NCBI RefSeq assembly: GCF_042684865.1
Contig: NZ_JBHUML010000002.1
Coordinates: 744,001-808,000, forward strand
Origin: Salibacterium lacus
GTDB lineage: Bacteria > Bacillota > Bacilli > Bacillales > Marinococcaceae
Length of the DNA stretch: 64,000 bases
Direction: 5' to 3'
Shown piece after piece: positions 43,686 through 53,374 of the stretch. The notes under the pieces are model-generated. The model saw nothing but the letters and a program-made list of their open reading frames with translations. It was not told the DNA's origin and did no database searches. The first letter of the stretch is position 1; every line of letters begins with the position of its first letter. The position numbers and the translations under genes are program-made.

Positions 43686-44317
43686 GACCATTCGACTCCG
43701 AGGGATTTAAATATTTTCTCAAACGCTTTTGGATCGGGAAGCAGAAAAAACTGGCCGGTGACGGCATCCGAATCGCTGCTCTCTGCCTCTTCCATCTCCG
43801 TGTCGATGACAATCGCATGATCTCCTTTGGTGGAAACCTCCAGCAGCCCTTCACTAATGACGGCGCCTGCCATGTCAACTGCCAGCGAAGGTACCGACGG
43901 CTGCATGGAGAGGCCGGTGAAGTCGGCCAGCGCGGAAAGATAGGCACCTGCCAGTATATTGCCGAGTTCTCTGAGTGCAGACGCTGCCAGCTCATCGAAC
44001 GAATCATCAATAATATTTACCTTCCTGCCTGTCAATGTGTAAGCAAGCTCCTCGGCTTCTTCTTTCTGCAGGATAAAAAACATGCTTCCCGGGGCTTCTC
44101 CCGTTATCCGTAAAAAGGCAGCTGCCACCACTTCTTCTTCGCCGCCGGCTATGGCCTGCATCGCTTGAAAATCCACCATCCTTACAGAAGGAACATGGAG
44201 ATCGATTTTTTTGTTGAGCAATTGGGATAATGCTGTTGCCGCATTGCCGGCCCCGATATTGCCGGCTTCCTGCAGAGCGTCCAGATGCACCGGCTGAATG
44301 TGATTAATATCTGTCAT
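43682..44317 (-). CDS. cheC: CheY-P phosphatase CheC
   Basis: A 211-residue CheC with two phosphatase centres: D13-x3-E17-x2-N20 (LDALQEAGNIGAGN) and a second E-x2-N in RELGNILAGAYLSALAD. I chose ATG at 44315-44317, eight bases after AGGAG; an ATG three codons upstream is too close. The start lies only 11 bases from the cheB stop, where B. subtilis has cheA and cheW in between. Confidence 0.96.
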   Translation of the reverse strand: MTDINHIQPVHLDALQEAGNIGAGNAATALSQLLNKKIDLHVPSVRMVDFQAMQAIAGGEEEVVAAAFLRITGEAPGSMFFILQKEEAEELAYTLTGRKVNIIDDSFDELAASALRELGNILAGAYLSALADFTGLSMQPSVPSLAVDMAGAVISEGLLEVSTKGDHAIVIDTEMEEAESSDSDAVTGQFFLLPDPKAFEKIFKSLGVEWS

Positions 44318-44328
44318 AACATACACTC

Positions 44329-45387
44329 CTATTTATTAGATCCAGGAAGCAGAGAAGCCGACAAGAAACCGGCTATATCCCCGAGGTCCAGGCTGTGTTC
44401 TGCTCCAGCCCGCTGCCGGGCTGCTTTTGGCATTCCGTATACAATGGATGTCCGCTGAGATTCTGTAATAAGCAGGCAGTCCTGTGCTTTTTTCATTTCT
44501 GCCAGACCGGAGGCCCCGTCTGACCCCATCCCGGTCAGCACAACACCAACGTGGCTGAAACCATCTATCCCGGCAAGAGAGGAAAACAATACATCCGCCG
44601 AGGGTCGGTGACCGTTAACCGGAGGTGTGTCGAGAACTTCGGTGATCAGGGATCGTCCCATTCTGCGGACGGCAAGATGTCTTCCCCCCGGCGCAATATA
44701 AACGGTGCCGGCTTGGGCAATTTCTCCATCCCGGGCTTCTTTTACATGCAGAGGGCTCAGCTGATCCAGCCTGCCCGCAAGCGACTGTGTGAAAGCCGGC
44801 GGCATATGCTGCACGATGAACACCGGGGCTGGAAAGTTTTCCGGCAGTCCGGATAAGAGAACCTGCAGTGCTTTAGGGCCCCCGGTTGATGTGGCGACAG
44901 CGACTGTCTTTCTGCCGTCAAGGGAGATACCATCCGGTTCATCCTGCATTACCTGCATTCCAGCAGTAGAAGGAGCACTTTTCTTTTTTACATCCACCTG
45001 TGCTGCTGTCCTGATTTTTTCAACCATTTCTTCTTTCACATGATGAAGATCAAGCGATATGGATCCTGAAGGCTTTGCTAAAAAGTCAACAGCTCCCAGC
45101 TCGAGGGCTGAAATCGTCTGTTCCGCTCCTTTTGTCGTAAGCGAGCTCACCATGATGACTGGATGAGGGCAGGTTTCCATGATAGAGCGGAGAGCTTCCA
45201 TACCGTCCATTTCGGGCATTTCTACATCGAGTGTGATGACGTCGAAACTACCGGTCCGTGCTTTTTCCAAGGCGTCTTTCCCGTTTCTGGCGGTACCTGC
45301 TGCGGTCATGCCCGGCTCTTCGTTGATGTAGTCACTGATCAGCTTCCTCATAAACGCAGAGTCGTCGACGACGAGAACACGAATCAC
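44329..45387 (-). CDS. cheB: Protein-glutamate methylesterase CheB
   Basis: A 352-residue response regulator-esterase. The receiver domain has VLVVDDSAFMRK and phospho-acceptor Asp near 55 (ITLDVEMPEMDG); the esterase domain has Ser (ATSTGGPKAL), His (IVQHMPPAF) and Asp (LTGMGSDGASGL). Start is GTG at 45385-45387, overlapping the flhG stop by four bases, behind GGGGGGAGG. All catalytic residues are intact, implying a live chemotaxis system despite no neighbouring cheA. Confidence 0.97.
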   Translation of the reverse strand: MIRVLVVDDSAFMRKLISDYINEEPGMTAAGTARNGKDALEKARTGSFDVITLDVEMPEMDGMEALRSIMETCPHPVIMVSSLTTKGAEQTISALELGAVDFLAKPSGSISLDLHHVKEEMVEKIRTAAQVDVKKKSAPSTAGMQVMQDEPDGISLDGRKTVAVATSTGGPKALQVLLSGLPENFPAPVFIVQHMPPAFTQSLAGRLDQLSPLHVKEARDGEIAQAGTVYIAPGGRHLAVRRMGRSLITEVLDTPPVNGHRPSADVLFSSLAGIDGFSHVGVVLTGMGSDGASGLAEMKKAQDCLLITESQRTSIVYGMPKAARQRAGAEHSLDLGDIAGFLSASLLPGSNK

Positions 45388-46265
45388 CGGCCTCCCCCCT
45401 TTAGCAAAAATTCTTTCAACCGGCCGATAAATTGTTTATAAGACCCGGAATCACTTTCGGCTCCTTCTCTTCCTGCCACCCGCTCCAGACATGTCTGTAA
45501 TGCTTTGGAGGCCGGCGTGTGTGGAAAAGCAAGCAGAAATGGTTCCTGTTTCTTTACCGCCTGCAGAACATGTTTATCCTGGGGAATGGCTGCAAGCAGC
45601 TCCACATCTTTGTGTAAAAATCGTTTGGCTGCCCGCTGCAGATTTTCCCCCGTCTGTCTTCCTTCCCTGCTTGTTTCACTTCGGTTGACAAGTATCGAAC
45701 AGACAAGGTCAGGTGCACGGAGGTGCAGGTGTTTGATGACGGCGTACGCATCAGTAATGGACGTTGGTTCCGGGGTCGTAACGACAATTACTTCGTGGGA
45801 GGAAAGAATGAAATGAAAACTGTCTCTGTCCGCTCCCGCCCCCATATCAAACAAAATATAGTCAAAAACCCCGTCCAGCATAGCCATCTGCCTTGAAAAA
45901 CGTTCCTTTTTTTCCTGGGTCATCTCAAAAATATCGTTCAAACCGGAGCCTCCTGCTGCTACGTGAAGACCACCGGGCCCGGTTTCCATGATATCCCATA
46001 TAGAGCGGTCATTTTCTATCATGTCCACGATATCTCCGGATGTCTGAAGACCAAGCAGAATATCAACATTGGCCATCCCTATATCAAGATCAAACAGAGC
46101 TGTTTTGTATCCTTCCCGCGCCAGTCCTATACCGGCGTTGACGGAAAAATTGGATTTTCCAACACCGCCTTTTCCACTCACTACTGAAATGACTCTGGTC
46201 GCTTTTGAAGGGCTGCTGTCTTTGTGTTCCAGTACTCTGCGTAAATTCTGCGCCTGATCACTCAT
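45384..46265 (-). CDS. flhG: MinD-like ATPase FlhG (YlxH)
   Basis: A 293-residue ParA/MinD-type ATPase that sets flagellar number and pattern with FlhF. It has VVSGKGGVGKSNFSVN (deviant Walker A), LFDLDIGMANVDILLG and ILFDMGAGADRDS; the N-terminal DQAQNLRR motif is what activates FlhF in B. subtilis. I chose ATG at 46263-46265 behind GGGGGAGG, overlapping flhF by eight bases. Confidence 0.96.
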   Translation of the reverse strand: MSDQAQNLRRVLEHKDSSPSKATRVISVVSGKGGVGKSNFSVNAGIGLAREGYKTALFDLDIGMANVDILLGLQTSGDIVDMIENDRSIWDIMETGPGGLHVAAGGSGLNDIFEMTQEKKERFSRQMAMLDGVFDYILFDMGAGADRDSFHFILSSHEVIVVTTPEPTSITDAYAVIKHLHLRAPDLVCSILVNRSETSREGRQTGENLQRAAKRFLHKDVELLAAIPQDKHVLQAVKKQEPFLLAFPHTPASKALQTCLERVAGREGAESDSGSYKQFIGRLKEFLLKGGGR

Positions 46266-47394
46266 CACCGGCCTCCCCCAAGAGCCATTGGATAACTTTT
46301 GTATGGTCTGCTTCTTCCATGTCATCGGGAACGCTTTGACCATAGGTTATATATGCCGCCGGGATGCCGGTACGCGCCATAAGGTTAAACAAGGCTCCAT
46401 ACGTCGCAGTTTCATCTTTTTTTGTGAAGACAAAGCGGTCTATTGTAAGAAGCGAAAACTGCTCATATATGGTTTTCATGTCTTTAAACTTGGACGTCAG
46501 TGCCAGAACAAGGTACGTCTGCATCTCTTCTTCAAAATCGATGATTCTGCCAAGCTCCTTTACATAGAGCGGATTTGTAAAATTTCGTCCTGCTGAATCA
46601 ACAATGACAAGGTCCTTCTCCGCAAACTGCTCCTTCGCCTCGCGGAAATCTTCTATCGAATAGGCGACAGCCACAGGAATGGCAAGGATTTCCGCGTAGG
46701 TTTTCAACTGTTCGACGGCGGCAATGCGGTACGTGTCTGTTGTAATGAAGGCGACGGACTTTTTCTCTTCCAGGTGATAGTAGGCTGCAATTTTTGCAGC
46801 TGTTGTTGTCTTCCCTACCCCGGTAGGCCCCACCAGATTAATGATTTTTGACATGGAAGCCGAAGGCCCCATCTCTTGAGGGAGCAGCCGGCTGAGATAA
46901 GAGGCAGTCCACTCTTTCACATTTTCATTGTCCGCCTCTTCAAAACTGCGGTACCATTCCCCGAGAAGATGCCTGAGAAGTTCATACGTCCAGACTTCCT
47001 CCACTTCCTGTTGCTCCAGCATATCTGCGATGGTTTGTATCGGTGCAGGGTAACCGCTTGAGGAAGTATGGCTTTTTTCATAGAGTCCGTTGACCATCGT
47101 TTTCAGTTCCCGTACTTCTTCTTCGAGCTTTTCTTTTGATGGTGCAGGCGGCGCCTGTGAAGCTGTGGTTTTCTGCTGCGTGGGCGCCTGCTGCTTTTTT
47201 GGCGCGGCGGAGGCGGCCGCAGGCGTATCTTCTTTTGCTGCAATCACCTCAATGTTCTTTTTCTTAAACAGGCCGAGAAACCCTCCTGAATTCACGTACT
47301 TTGAATTCAGGATAACAGCGTCATCACCAAGTTCAGCTTGAATTTTTGTCATGGCTTCCGGCATGGTTCCTGCTGTATACTTTTTTACTTTCAT
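46258..47394 (-). CDS. flhF: SRP-type GTPase FlhF
   Basis: A 378-residue GTPase governing flagellar placement. The N-terminal B domain begins MKVKKYTAGTMPEAMTKIQ, followed by an Ala/Gln/Pro-rich linker, the N domain, and the G domain with GPTGVGKTTTAAKIA and DTYRIAAVEQL and later VIVDSAGR. ATG shares one base with the flhA stop (TGATG). Confidence 0.97.
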   Translation of the reverse strand: MKVKKYTAGTMPEAMTKIQAELGDDAVILNSKYVNSGGFLGLFKKKNIEVIAAKEDTPAAASAAPKKQQAPTQQKTTASQAPPAPSKEKLEEEVRELKTMVNGLYEKSHTSSSGYPAPIQTIADMLEQQEVEEVWTYELLRHLLGEWYRSFEEADNENVKEWTASYLSRLLPQEMGPSASMSKIINLVGPTGVGKTTTAAKIAAYYHLEEKKSVAFITTDTYRIAAVEQLKTYAEILAIPVAVAYSIEDFREAKEQFAEKDLVIVDSAGRNFTNPLYVKELGRIIDFEEEMQTYLVLALTSKFKDMKTIYEQFSLLTIDRFVFTKKDETATYGALFNLMARTGIPAAYITYGQSVPDDMEEADHTKVIQWLLGEAGDE

Positions 47395-49427
47395 CAGGCA
47401 TTCACCACCCCTGTACTCTGCACTTCAATATTTGGTTCCAGTTCATTGTAGGAAAGAACAGGCACCTGCGGCAGAAAGCGCTCAATCAGCTGTGAAATGT
47501 GCATTCTCACCGCCGGAGAGCATAACAGCACAGGAGTCTGCCCCATTTCGGACAACCGCTCTGCCTCCCGCCCGATATTTTCGACCAGGGACTGGGAATC
47601 ATCGGGGTTCATGGCAAGGAAATTGCCGTGCTCGGTCTGTTGTACCGCTTCGGCGATTTTTTTCTCCGCCTGTCCACTCACCGTTACAACATACAATGGC
47701 TCCCCGTCGGGACTGAACTGTTTCGTAATCTGCCTGGATAGAGATTGTCTGACGTATTCGGTCACCAGTGTCATGTCTTTGGTCAAAGCTCCGTATTCAG
47801 CAAGGGTTTCAAAAATCGTAGGCAGGTTGCGGATCGATATTTTTTCTTTCAGCAGGTTGGACAGCACCTTCTGAATGTCACCGAGTGAAAGAGGGTTCGG
47901 CGTCACTTCTTCCACAAGGGTTGGATAGGTTTCTTTCAAATGTTCGACAAGCTGCTTTGCCTCTTCTCTTCCAAGCAGTTCATGGGCATGATTTTTTATG
48001 ATTTCGGTCAGATGCGTGGAAACAACCGAGGGTGGATCCACCACCGTATAGCCGGAAAGTTCCGCCTGCTCTTTCATTTCCTCCCCAATCCACAGGGCCG
48101 GCAGCCCGAAAGCAGGTTCAGTCGTTTCGATTCCTGTAATGCTTTCATCCTCCACTCCCGGGCTCATGGCCATGTAGTGATCCAGAAGAAGTTCCCCCGA
48201 AGCGACATCGTTACCGTGCATCTTAATGGCATATTCATTGGGCTGCAGTTGTATATTATCCCGTATCCGGATAACCGGCACGACCATACCAAGCTCAAGA
48301 GCCAGCTGCCTGCGGATCATGACCACCCGGTCGAGGAGGTCACCGCCCTGGTTCGCATCAGCAAGCGGAATCAAACCGTAGCCGAATTCAAATTCAATCG
48401 GATCAATCGTCAGCAGGTTAACGACATTCTCCGGTGACTTCATATCATCATCTTCTCTTTCTTCCTCCGGTTCTTCTTCCTCTTTATCAGGCTGCTGCTC
48501 CACACGGCTCATGAAGTATGCCATGGAGGCAAGCCCCGCTGCGATAACGGTTGTCAAAAGCACCGTAATCGGGGTGAGCAGACCGAGAAGAAATATGGCG
48601 GCAGAAGCAATATACAGCATCTTCGGGAAGGCAAACAGCTGACTTGTCACATCATGACTCAAGTTTCCTTCCGACGCAGCTCTTGTAACGACGATACCGG
48701 TTGCTGTTGATACAAGCAGGGCTGGAATTTGACTCACAAGACCGTCCCCGACGGTAAGCAGTGTGTACGTGCTCGCCGCATCGGTGACGCCCATGCCGTG
48801 TTCAACCATACCGATAACCAGTCCGAAAATAAGATTGATAATGACAATGACAATCCCGGCAATCGCGTCCCCTTTCACAAACTTACTGGCTCCGTCCATG
48901 GATCCGTAAAAGTCCGCCTCTTCCTGGATTTTCTCGCGGCGCTGTTTGGCCTGCTGATCAGAAATCATCCCGGCGTTCAGATCCGCATCAATACTCATCT
49001 GTTTCCCCGGCATGGCATCGAGGGTAAAGCGTGCTCCTACTTCCGATACCCGCTCAGACCCCTTTACAATCACGACAAACTGAATAATGACAAGAATCAA
49101 AAACACGACAAAGCCAACGAGGGGACTGCCGCCCACCACAAAATTTCCAAATGTATTAATGACGTTACCGGCTTCTGCGTCCCCAAGGATGGAGCGGGTC
49201 GTCGAAACGTTCAACCCGAGCCGGAACAGTGTCACAAGCAGCAGCAATGTAGGGAATATGGAAAACTCGAGCGGCTCTCTCGTGTTCATCGAAACGAGAA
49301 TGATGATGAGGGCAAGAGAGATATTAGTAATAATTAAAATATCAAGAATAAAGGTAGGAAGTGGAATGATGAGCATGACAACGATTAAAATAACACCAAA
49401 TAACACGGAAAACTCTCTTGTACCCAT
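47394..49427 (-). CDS. flhA: Flagellar export gate protein FlhA
   Basis: A 677-residue gate component. The first half has eight or so membrane helices and the FHIPEP-type loop (RFTLDAMPGKQMSIDADLNAG); the C-terminal cytoplasmic ring domain binds chaperone-substrate complexes. ATG at 49425-49427 has AAGGAGC. It is 36 bases after flhB. Confidence 0.97.
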   Translation of the reverse strand: MGTREFSVLFGVILIVVMLIIPLPTFILDILIITNISLALIIILVSMNTREPLEFSIFPTLLLLVTLFRLGLNVSTTRSILGDAEAGNVINTFGNFVVGGSPLVGFVVFLILVIIQFVVIVKGSERVSEVGARFTLDAMPGKQMSIDADLNAGMISDQQAKQRREKIQEEADFYGSMDGASKFVKGDAIAGIVIVIINLIFGLVIGMVEHGMGVTDAASTYTLLTVGDGLVSQIPALLVSTATGIVVTRAASEGNLSHDVTSQLFAFPKMLYIASAAIFLLGLLTPITVLLTTVIAAGLASMAYFMSRVEQQPDKEEEEPEEEREDDDMKSPENVVNLLTIDPIEFEFGYGLIPLADANQGGDLLDRVVMIRRQLALELGMVVPVIRIRDNIQLQPNEYAIKMHGNDVASGELLLDHYMAMSPGVEDESITGIETTEPAFGLPALWIGEEMKEQAELSGYTVVDPPSVVSTHLTEIIKNHAHELLGREEAKQLVEHLKETYPTLVEEVTPNPLSLGDIQKVLSNLLKEKISIRNLPTIFETLAEYGALTKDMTLVTEYVRQSLSRQITKQFSPDGEPLYVVTVSGQAEKKIAEAVQQTEHGNFLAMNPDDSQSLVENIGREAERLSEMGQTPVLLCSPAVRMHISQLIERFLPQVPVLSYNELEPNIEVQSTGVVNA

Positions 49428-49463
49428 TTAAATGCTCCTTTTTCTCGATTCCTTTCATTCTTA

Positions 49464-50546
49464 TCAGACGAGCTGATTTTTCAGGCGGTACACATAAGCC
49501 AGCACTTCAGCCACCGCTTTAAACAATTCTTCCGGCACTTCATCCCCGATGTCAGCCTGGTCGTAGAGGGATCTTGCCAGCTGCTTATTCTCGACAAGGA
49601 CCACGTCGTGGGCCCTGGCTGTGGAGCGTATACGGTACGCAACAAAATCGGCACCTTTGGCTGTGATTTTCGGAGCAGCCATCTGATCTTCTTCATATTT
49701 CAGGACAACCGCAAAATGAGTCGGGTTTGTGATCACGACGTCCGCTTCCGGAACTTCCTGCATCATTCGCTGCGTCGCCATGTCCATCTGCTGCTGTTTT
49801 CGTTTCTGCTTAATCTGAGGGTCGCCTTCCATCTTTTTGTTCTCATCTTTCACGTCCTGTTTGGACATTTTGATTTGTTTTTCATGGTCATGGCGCTGGT
49901 ACAGATAGTCCGGAATCGCAAGAAACAAAAGAAGAAGCGCCGAACAAACACCGATTAATCCGGTCAACTGTGCTATTTCACCGAAGCCGTCAGCCACATC
50001 TTTCTGGTTTAAAAAAAGCAGCGAATCCAGATTCAGCCAGATAATCGTAAAGGTCAGCAGACCGACAAGCGTGATTTTAAACATCGATTTCATGAATTCC
50101 ACGAGCGCCCTTGCTGAAAAAATCCGCTTGATACCGCTCAGGGGATTGATTTTTGACGGTTTAAATTTGATCGCTTCCGGCGAGAACAAAAAGCCGACCT
50201 GAAGTATGGAGGCCCCTGCCCCGAAAACGAGTGCTATAAGCAGAATCGGGGCCATCACAATACCTGTCTCGATAGTCAGTTCGTAAAAAATTTCAGGAAT
50301 TGTGTTTTCTGTGAACTCCCACATCAGAAATTCAGTAAATACGGTCCGCATGGTGTCATATAAATGCGTACCGAGTACCGGGGCATACATGAACATGAAC
50401 AGAAAAACGGCAAGCAGAATAAAAGCTGTATTGATATCTGTGCTTTTGGCAACCTGACCTTTATCACGGGTTTCCTGCTTTTTTTTCGGTGTCGCTTTCT
50501 CCGTTTTTTCCTGCTGGAAATACTGAAGATCCAGAGTCAGTTTCAT
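49464..50546 (-). CDS. flhB: Flagellar export switch protein FlhB
   Basis: A 360-residue membrane protein that switches export from rod-hook to filament substrates by self-cleavage at NPTH (VVITNPTHFAVVLKY, about residue 260). N-terminal KTEKATPKKKQETRDKGQVA is typical. I chose ATG at 50544-50546 behind GGGGGAG, one base past the fliR stop. Confidence 0.97.
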   Translation of the reverse strand: MKLTLDLQYFQQEKTEKATPKKKQETRDKGQVAKSTDINTAFILLAVFLFMFMYAPVLGTHLYDTMRTVFTEFLMWEFTENTIPEIFYELTIETGIVMAPILLIALVFGAGASILQVGFLFSPEAIKFKPSKINPLSGIKRIFSARALVEFMKSMFKITLVGLLTFTIIWLNLDSLLFLNQKDVADGFGEIAQLTGLIGVCSALLLLFLAIPDYLYQRHDHEKQIKMSKQDVKDENKKMEGDPQIKQKRKQQQMDMATQRMMQEVPEADVVITNPTHFAVVLKYEEDQMAAPKITAKGADFVAYRIRSTARAHDVVLVENKQLARSLYDQADIGDEVPEELFKAVAEVLAYVYRLKNQLV

Positions 50547-50547
50547 G

Positions 50548-51327
50548 TCATGCTCCCCCAAACATCGCCATTAACGTCCGCATGGCTTCAAATGTTTCAT
50601 CAAACAGGTGGTCCACCGCCATGAAAAAACCCGGAAGTGTCACAGCCAGAAGCGGCAGACCGGCAAATAATTTCAGCGGCAGGCCGACAACAAATACGTT
50701 CATCTGCGGCACGGCTCTGGACATCATGCCAAGCGCGAGGTCGGTCAAAAACAGACAGCCGACAATCGGAAATGCCATTTGAAAGGCAATCATGAACATC
50801 GTGCTGAACGATTCAAGGATGTGCTTGGCGACGGCCTCGTCTCCAAAAGGGAGAAACACTTGATCGACGGGAATAAATTCGTAACTGTAATAAATGCCGT
50901 CCATAATCAAGTGATGGCCGTCCACAGCCAGCAGGAACATAAGCGCGAACGTATACAGAAATCCTCCCATTAACGGGGTCTGCGCTCCGGTCTGGGGGTC
51001 AATCACATTGGCGACAAGAAAGCCCATGGCAATGTCCAGAAACATTCCCGCCACCTGCACGGCATACACCATGATGCCGGCGAGAAGACCCACGGAAAGA
51101 CCAACAAGCATTTCCTTAAAAATAAGCAGAATATACGTGCTGTCGATGGAAATACTCTCTACATCCAAAGTGAATACGATAATTAATGCAAAAGAAGCAC
51201 CGAACCCTACTTTAAAATGAGAGGGAACATTCCGATATGAAAACAGAGGCATGCTTGTAAAAAACGCAAGCACTCTGATTAACACCAACAAATAAACCGG
51301 TAATTGGTTCAGCCATTCAATCGTCAT
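50548..51327 (-). CDS. fliR: Flagellar export gate protein FliR
   Basis: A 259-residue membrane protein with about six helices, the single-copy member of the FliPQR export pore. FTSMPLFSYRNVPSHFKVGF near the N-terminus and the closing ALMGMMSRAVPQMNVF-like segment (LALGMMSRAVPQMN) fit the family. AAGGTAGC precedes the ATG at 51325-51327. Confidence 0.95.
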   Translation of the reverse strand: MTIEWLNQLPVYLLVLIRVLAFFTSMPLFSYRNVPSHFKVGFGASFALIIVFTLDVESISIDSTYILLIFKEMLVGLSVGLLAGIMVYAVQVAGMFLDIAMGFLVANVIDPQTGAQTPLMGGFLYTFALMFLLAVDGHHLIMDGIYYSYEFIPVDQVFLPFGDEAVAKHILESFSTMFMIAFQMAFPIVGCLFLTDLALGMMSRAVPQMNVFVVGLPLKLFAGLPLLAVTLPGFFMAVDHLFDETFEAMRTLMAMFGGA

Positions 51328-51330
51328 AAG

Positions 51331-51600
51331 CTACCTTATATATCCCATTAAATTACTTAAAATTGTTGCCGTAAAATCGGTTAAGACCTGCAGCATCCAC
51401 GGGCCGAAAACGATAAGAGCTGCAAGCACACCGAGAATCTTCGGAATAAAGGCAAGGGTCTGTTCCTGAATCTGGGTGGTAGCCTGAAAAATCGCGACTC
51501 CGAAACCGAGCACGAGTGCTACCACCAAAAGCGGACCCGCTACAAGAAAGACAACCCATACTCCATTTTCTGCAAGGCTGATGACAGTATCCGCCGACAT
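51331..51600 (-). CDS. fliQ: Flagellar export gate protein FliQ
   Basis: An 89-residue protein with two membrane helices, four copies of which form the FliPQR pore. The loop FQATTQIQEQTLAFIPKI is the family signature. I chose ATG at 51598-51600 behind AAGGGGA. Confidence 0.96.
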   Translation of the reverse strand: MSADTVISLAENGVWVVFLVAGPLLVVALVLGFGVAIFQATTQIQEQTLAFIPKILGVLAALIVFGPWMLQVLTDFTATILSNLMGYIR

Positions 51601-51621
51601 GGTTCCATCCCCTTCTAACAC

Positions 51622-52302
51622 CTAATAACTGAATAATAATGATTCAACAATGAGATACCAGCCGTCTACAAGCACAAACAGCAGAATCTTAAAAGGCAGT
51701 GAAATCATGACCGGCGGAAGCATCATCATACCCATCGACATGAGAACACTGGCCACAATCATATCGATAACAAGAAATGGAATAAATATCAAAAATCCGA
51801 TCTGAAATGCTGTGTTCAGTTCACTGATTGCAAAAGCCGGCACAAGCGCCGTCAGCGGAATATCTTCAATCGTTTCCGGCCGTTCCATTTCGGCGTATCC
51901 CATAAACAAAGACAAATCTTTCTCCCGGGTGTGTTCGGACATGAATTCCTTCATGGGAGCCGCGGCTTCCGAATATGCCTCTTCCTGATTCATCTCCCCG
52001 TTCAAGAGAGGAGTCAGTGCCTGATTGTTTACCTCAGAAAACACTGGAGCCATAATGAAAAACGTCATAAACAGCGCCAAGCTGATCAATACCTGAGTCG
52101 GCGGCATCTGCTGGGTGGCCAGCCCCATCCGGACGAAAGAAAGAACAATGACAATCCGGGTGAAACACGTCATTAAAATTAATATGGCCGGAGCTAGTGA
52201 TAGAATCGTAATAAGAAAAATTAACTGCAGACTCGTCGTTAAATCGGACGGATCGTCACTGATCAGGCCTCCAAGATCCAGGCCGGGAATCGCAAAAATC
52301 AT
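51622..52302 (-). CDS. fliP: Flagellar export gate protein FliP
   Basis: A 226-residue membrane protein forming the export pore. MTCFTRIVIVLSFVRMGLATQ, PPTQVLISLALFMTFFIM and the C-terminal MMMLPPVMISLPFKI signature are present. Unlike Gram-negative FliP there is only a short hydrophilic N-terminus. ATG overlaps the fliZ stop by four bases. Confidence 0.97.
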   Translation of the reverse strand: MIFAIPGLDLGGLISDDPSDLTTSLQLIFLITILSLAPAILILMTCFTRIVIVLSFVRMGLATQQMPPTQVLISLALFMTFFIMAPVFSEVNNQALTPLLNGEMNQEEAYSEAAAPMKEFMSEHTREKDLSLFMGYAEMERPETIEDIPLTALVPAFAISELNTAFQIGFLIFIPFLVIDMIVASVLMSMGMMMLPPVMISLPFKILLFVLVDGWYLIVESLLFSY

Positions 52303-52964
52303 TCGTCATACTCCTTTATGCGCCGCCGGACATTTTTCCGTGCTTGTTTCATCTCGCCGAGCTGTCCTTCCAGTACTTTCTGAAAAGAAGAGGACTCGGA
52401 AGTTCCGTCTTCCTGCTGCGGATTTTTCTTCGGAAAGAGCGACTGCAGCCTTTGCAGCGCATTTTCCTCATTCCCTTGGTTCGGTTCCAGCAGCTCCTCC
52501 ATCTCCTCTTCTTCTTCGACTTCCTTCAACAGCTGGATGGACTCGCCGACACCGACAACGAGGAGCCGGCGTCCCACCTTCACAACCTGGACCGACTTAT
52601 TTTGTCCAAGTGGTACGCCGCCGAGATTCTGCATCGTCCGGTGGGACTGAAACCGCTGCGACCGTTTATTGATAAACTTGAGCAGCAGATACATGAGCGC
52701 GATGACAGCCCCCAAAGCAAGAAACAGCTGCACGAGCATGGAGAAGACATTGGTACTTTCCGCAAAATCCATGTTCTCGGTCGTCTCTGTTGATTCTTCC
52801 GGTGTGCCCGTATTTTCTTCGTTGTTCCCGTCCTCTTCCTGCGGGCTGTTCTCCAGAGCATCCTTTATACTCTGGTTCTCTCCTTGGGAAGCCTCGATGG
52901 TGAGCGGAAAAAGAAACCACACGAAAAGGACGAGGGTCAGCCGGAGTACGCTGTTTAAGTGCAT
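52299..52964 (-). CDS. fliZ: Flagellar biosynthesis protein FliZ (FliO family)
   Basis: A 221-residue FliO/FliZ protein aiding FliP assembly. A signal-like N-terminus (about 1-26) precedes a short acidic, Glu/Thr-rich extracytoplasmic stretch, one membrane helix (LVQLFLALGAVIALMYLLLK) and a cytoplasmic tail with GGVPLGQNKSVQVVKVG. I chose ATG at 52962-52964 behind GGGGAGG. It lies 22 bases after cheY. Confidence 0.93.
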   Translation of the reverse strand: MHLNSVLRLTLVLFVWFLFPLTIEASQGENQSIKDALENSPQEEDGNNEENTGTPEESTETTENMDFAESTNVFSMLVQLFLALGAVIALMYLLLKFINKRSQRFQSHRTMQNLGGVPLGQNKSVQVVKVGRRLLVVGVGESIQLLKEVEEEEEMEELLEPNQGNEENALQRLQSLFPKKNPQQEDGTSESSSFQKVLEGQLGEMKQARKNVRRRIKEYDE

Positions 52965-52986
52965 GCCGGATACCTCCCCAGCCGCG

Positions 52987-53349
52987 TCAGCTGAGCGTCT
53001 TATTGATCGCTTCAAGAACGCGGTCCGCCTGAAATGGTTTTACGATGAAATCTTTCGCTCCGGCCTGGATGGCATCAATGACCATCGACTGCTGCCCCAT
53101 AGCTGAGCACATAATCACCTTTGCCTCCGGGTTAATGGCCTGAATTTCCTTCAACGCTGCGATGCCGTCTTTCTCCGGCATCGTAATATCCAGGGTGACC
53201 AGGTCGGGGGATGTCTCTTTATATAAATCTACCGCTTCCTGTCCATCTTTTGCCTCGCCTGCAATCGTAAAATCATTTTTCTCGAGAATATCTTTGATCA
53301 TCATCCGCATGAATGAAGCATCATCAACGACTAATACAGAATGTGCCAT
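52987..53349 (-). CDS. cheY: Chemotaxis response regulator CheY
   Basis: A 120-residue single-domain receiver with Asp9, Asp10, phospho-acceptor Asp54 and Lys104 (VVDDASFMR, LDITMPEKDG, VKPF). In Bacilli CheY-P binds the switch (FliM, FliY) and promotes smooth running. AAGGAGG precedes ATG at 53347-53349. Located between fliY and fliZ, as in B. subtilis. Its kinase CheA is not in this window. Confidence 0.97.
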   Translation of the reverse strand: MAHSVLVVDDASFMRMMIKDILEKNDFTIAGEAKDGQEAVDLYKETSPDLVTLDITMPEKDGIAALKEIQAINPEAKVIMCSAMGQQSMVIDAIQAGAKDFIVKPFQADRVLEAINKTLS

Positions 53350-53374
53350 CGTCTGTATTCCTCCTTGTATATTA

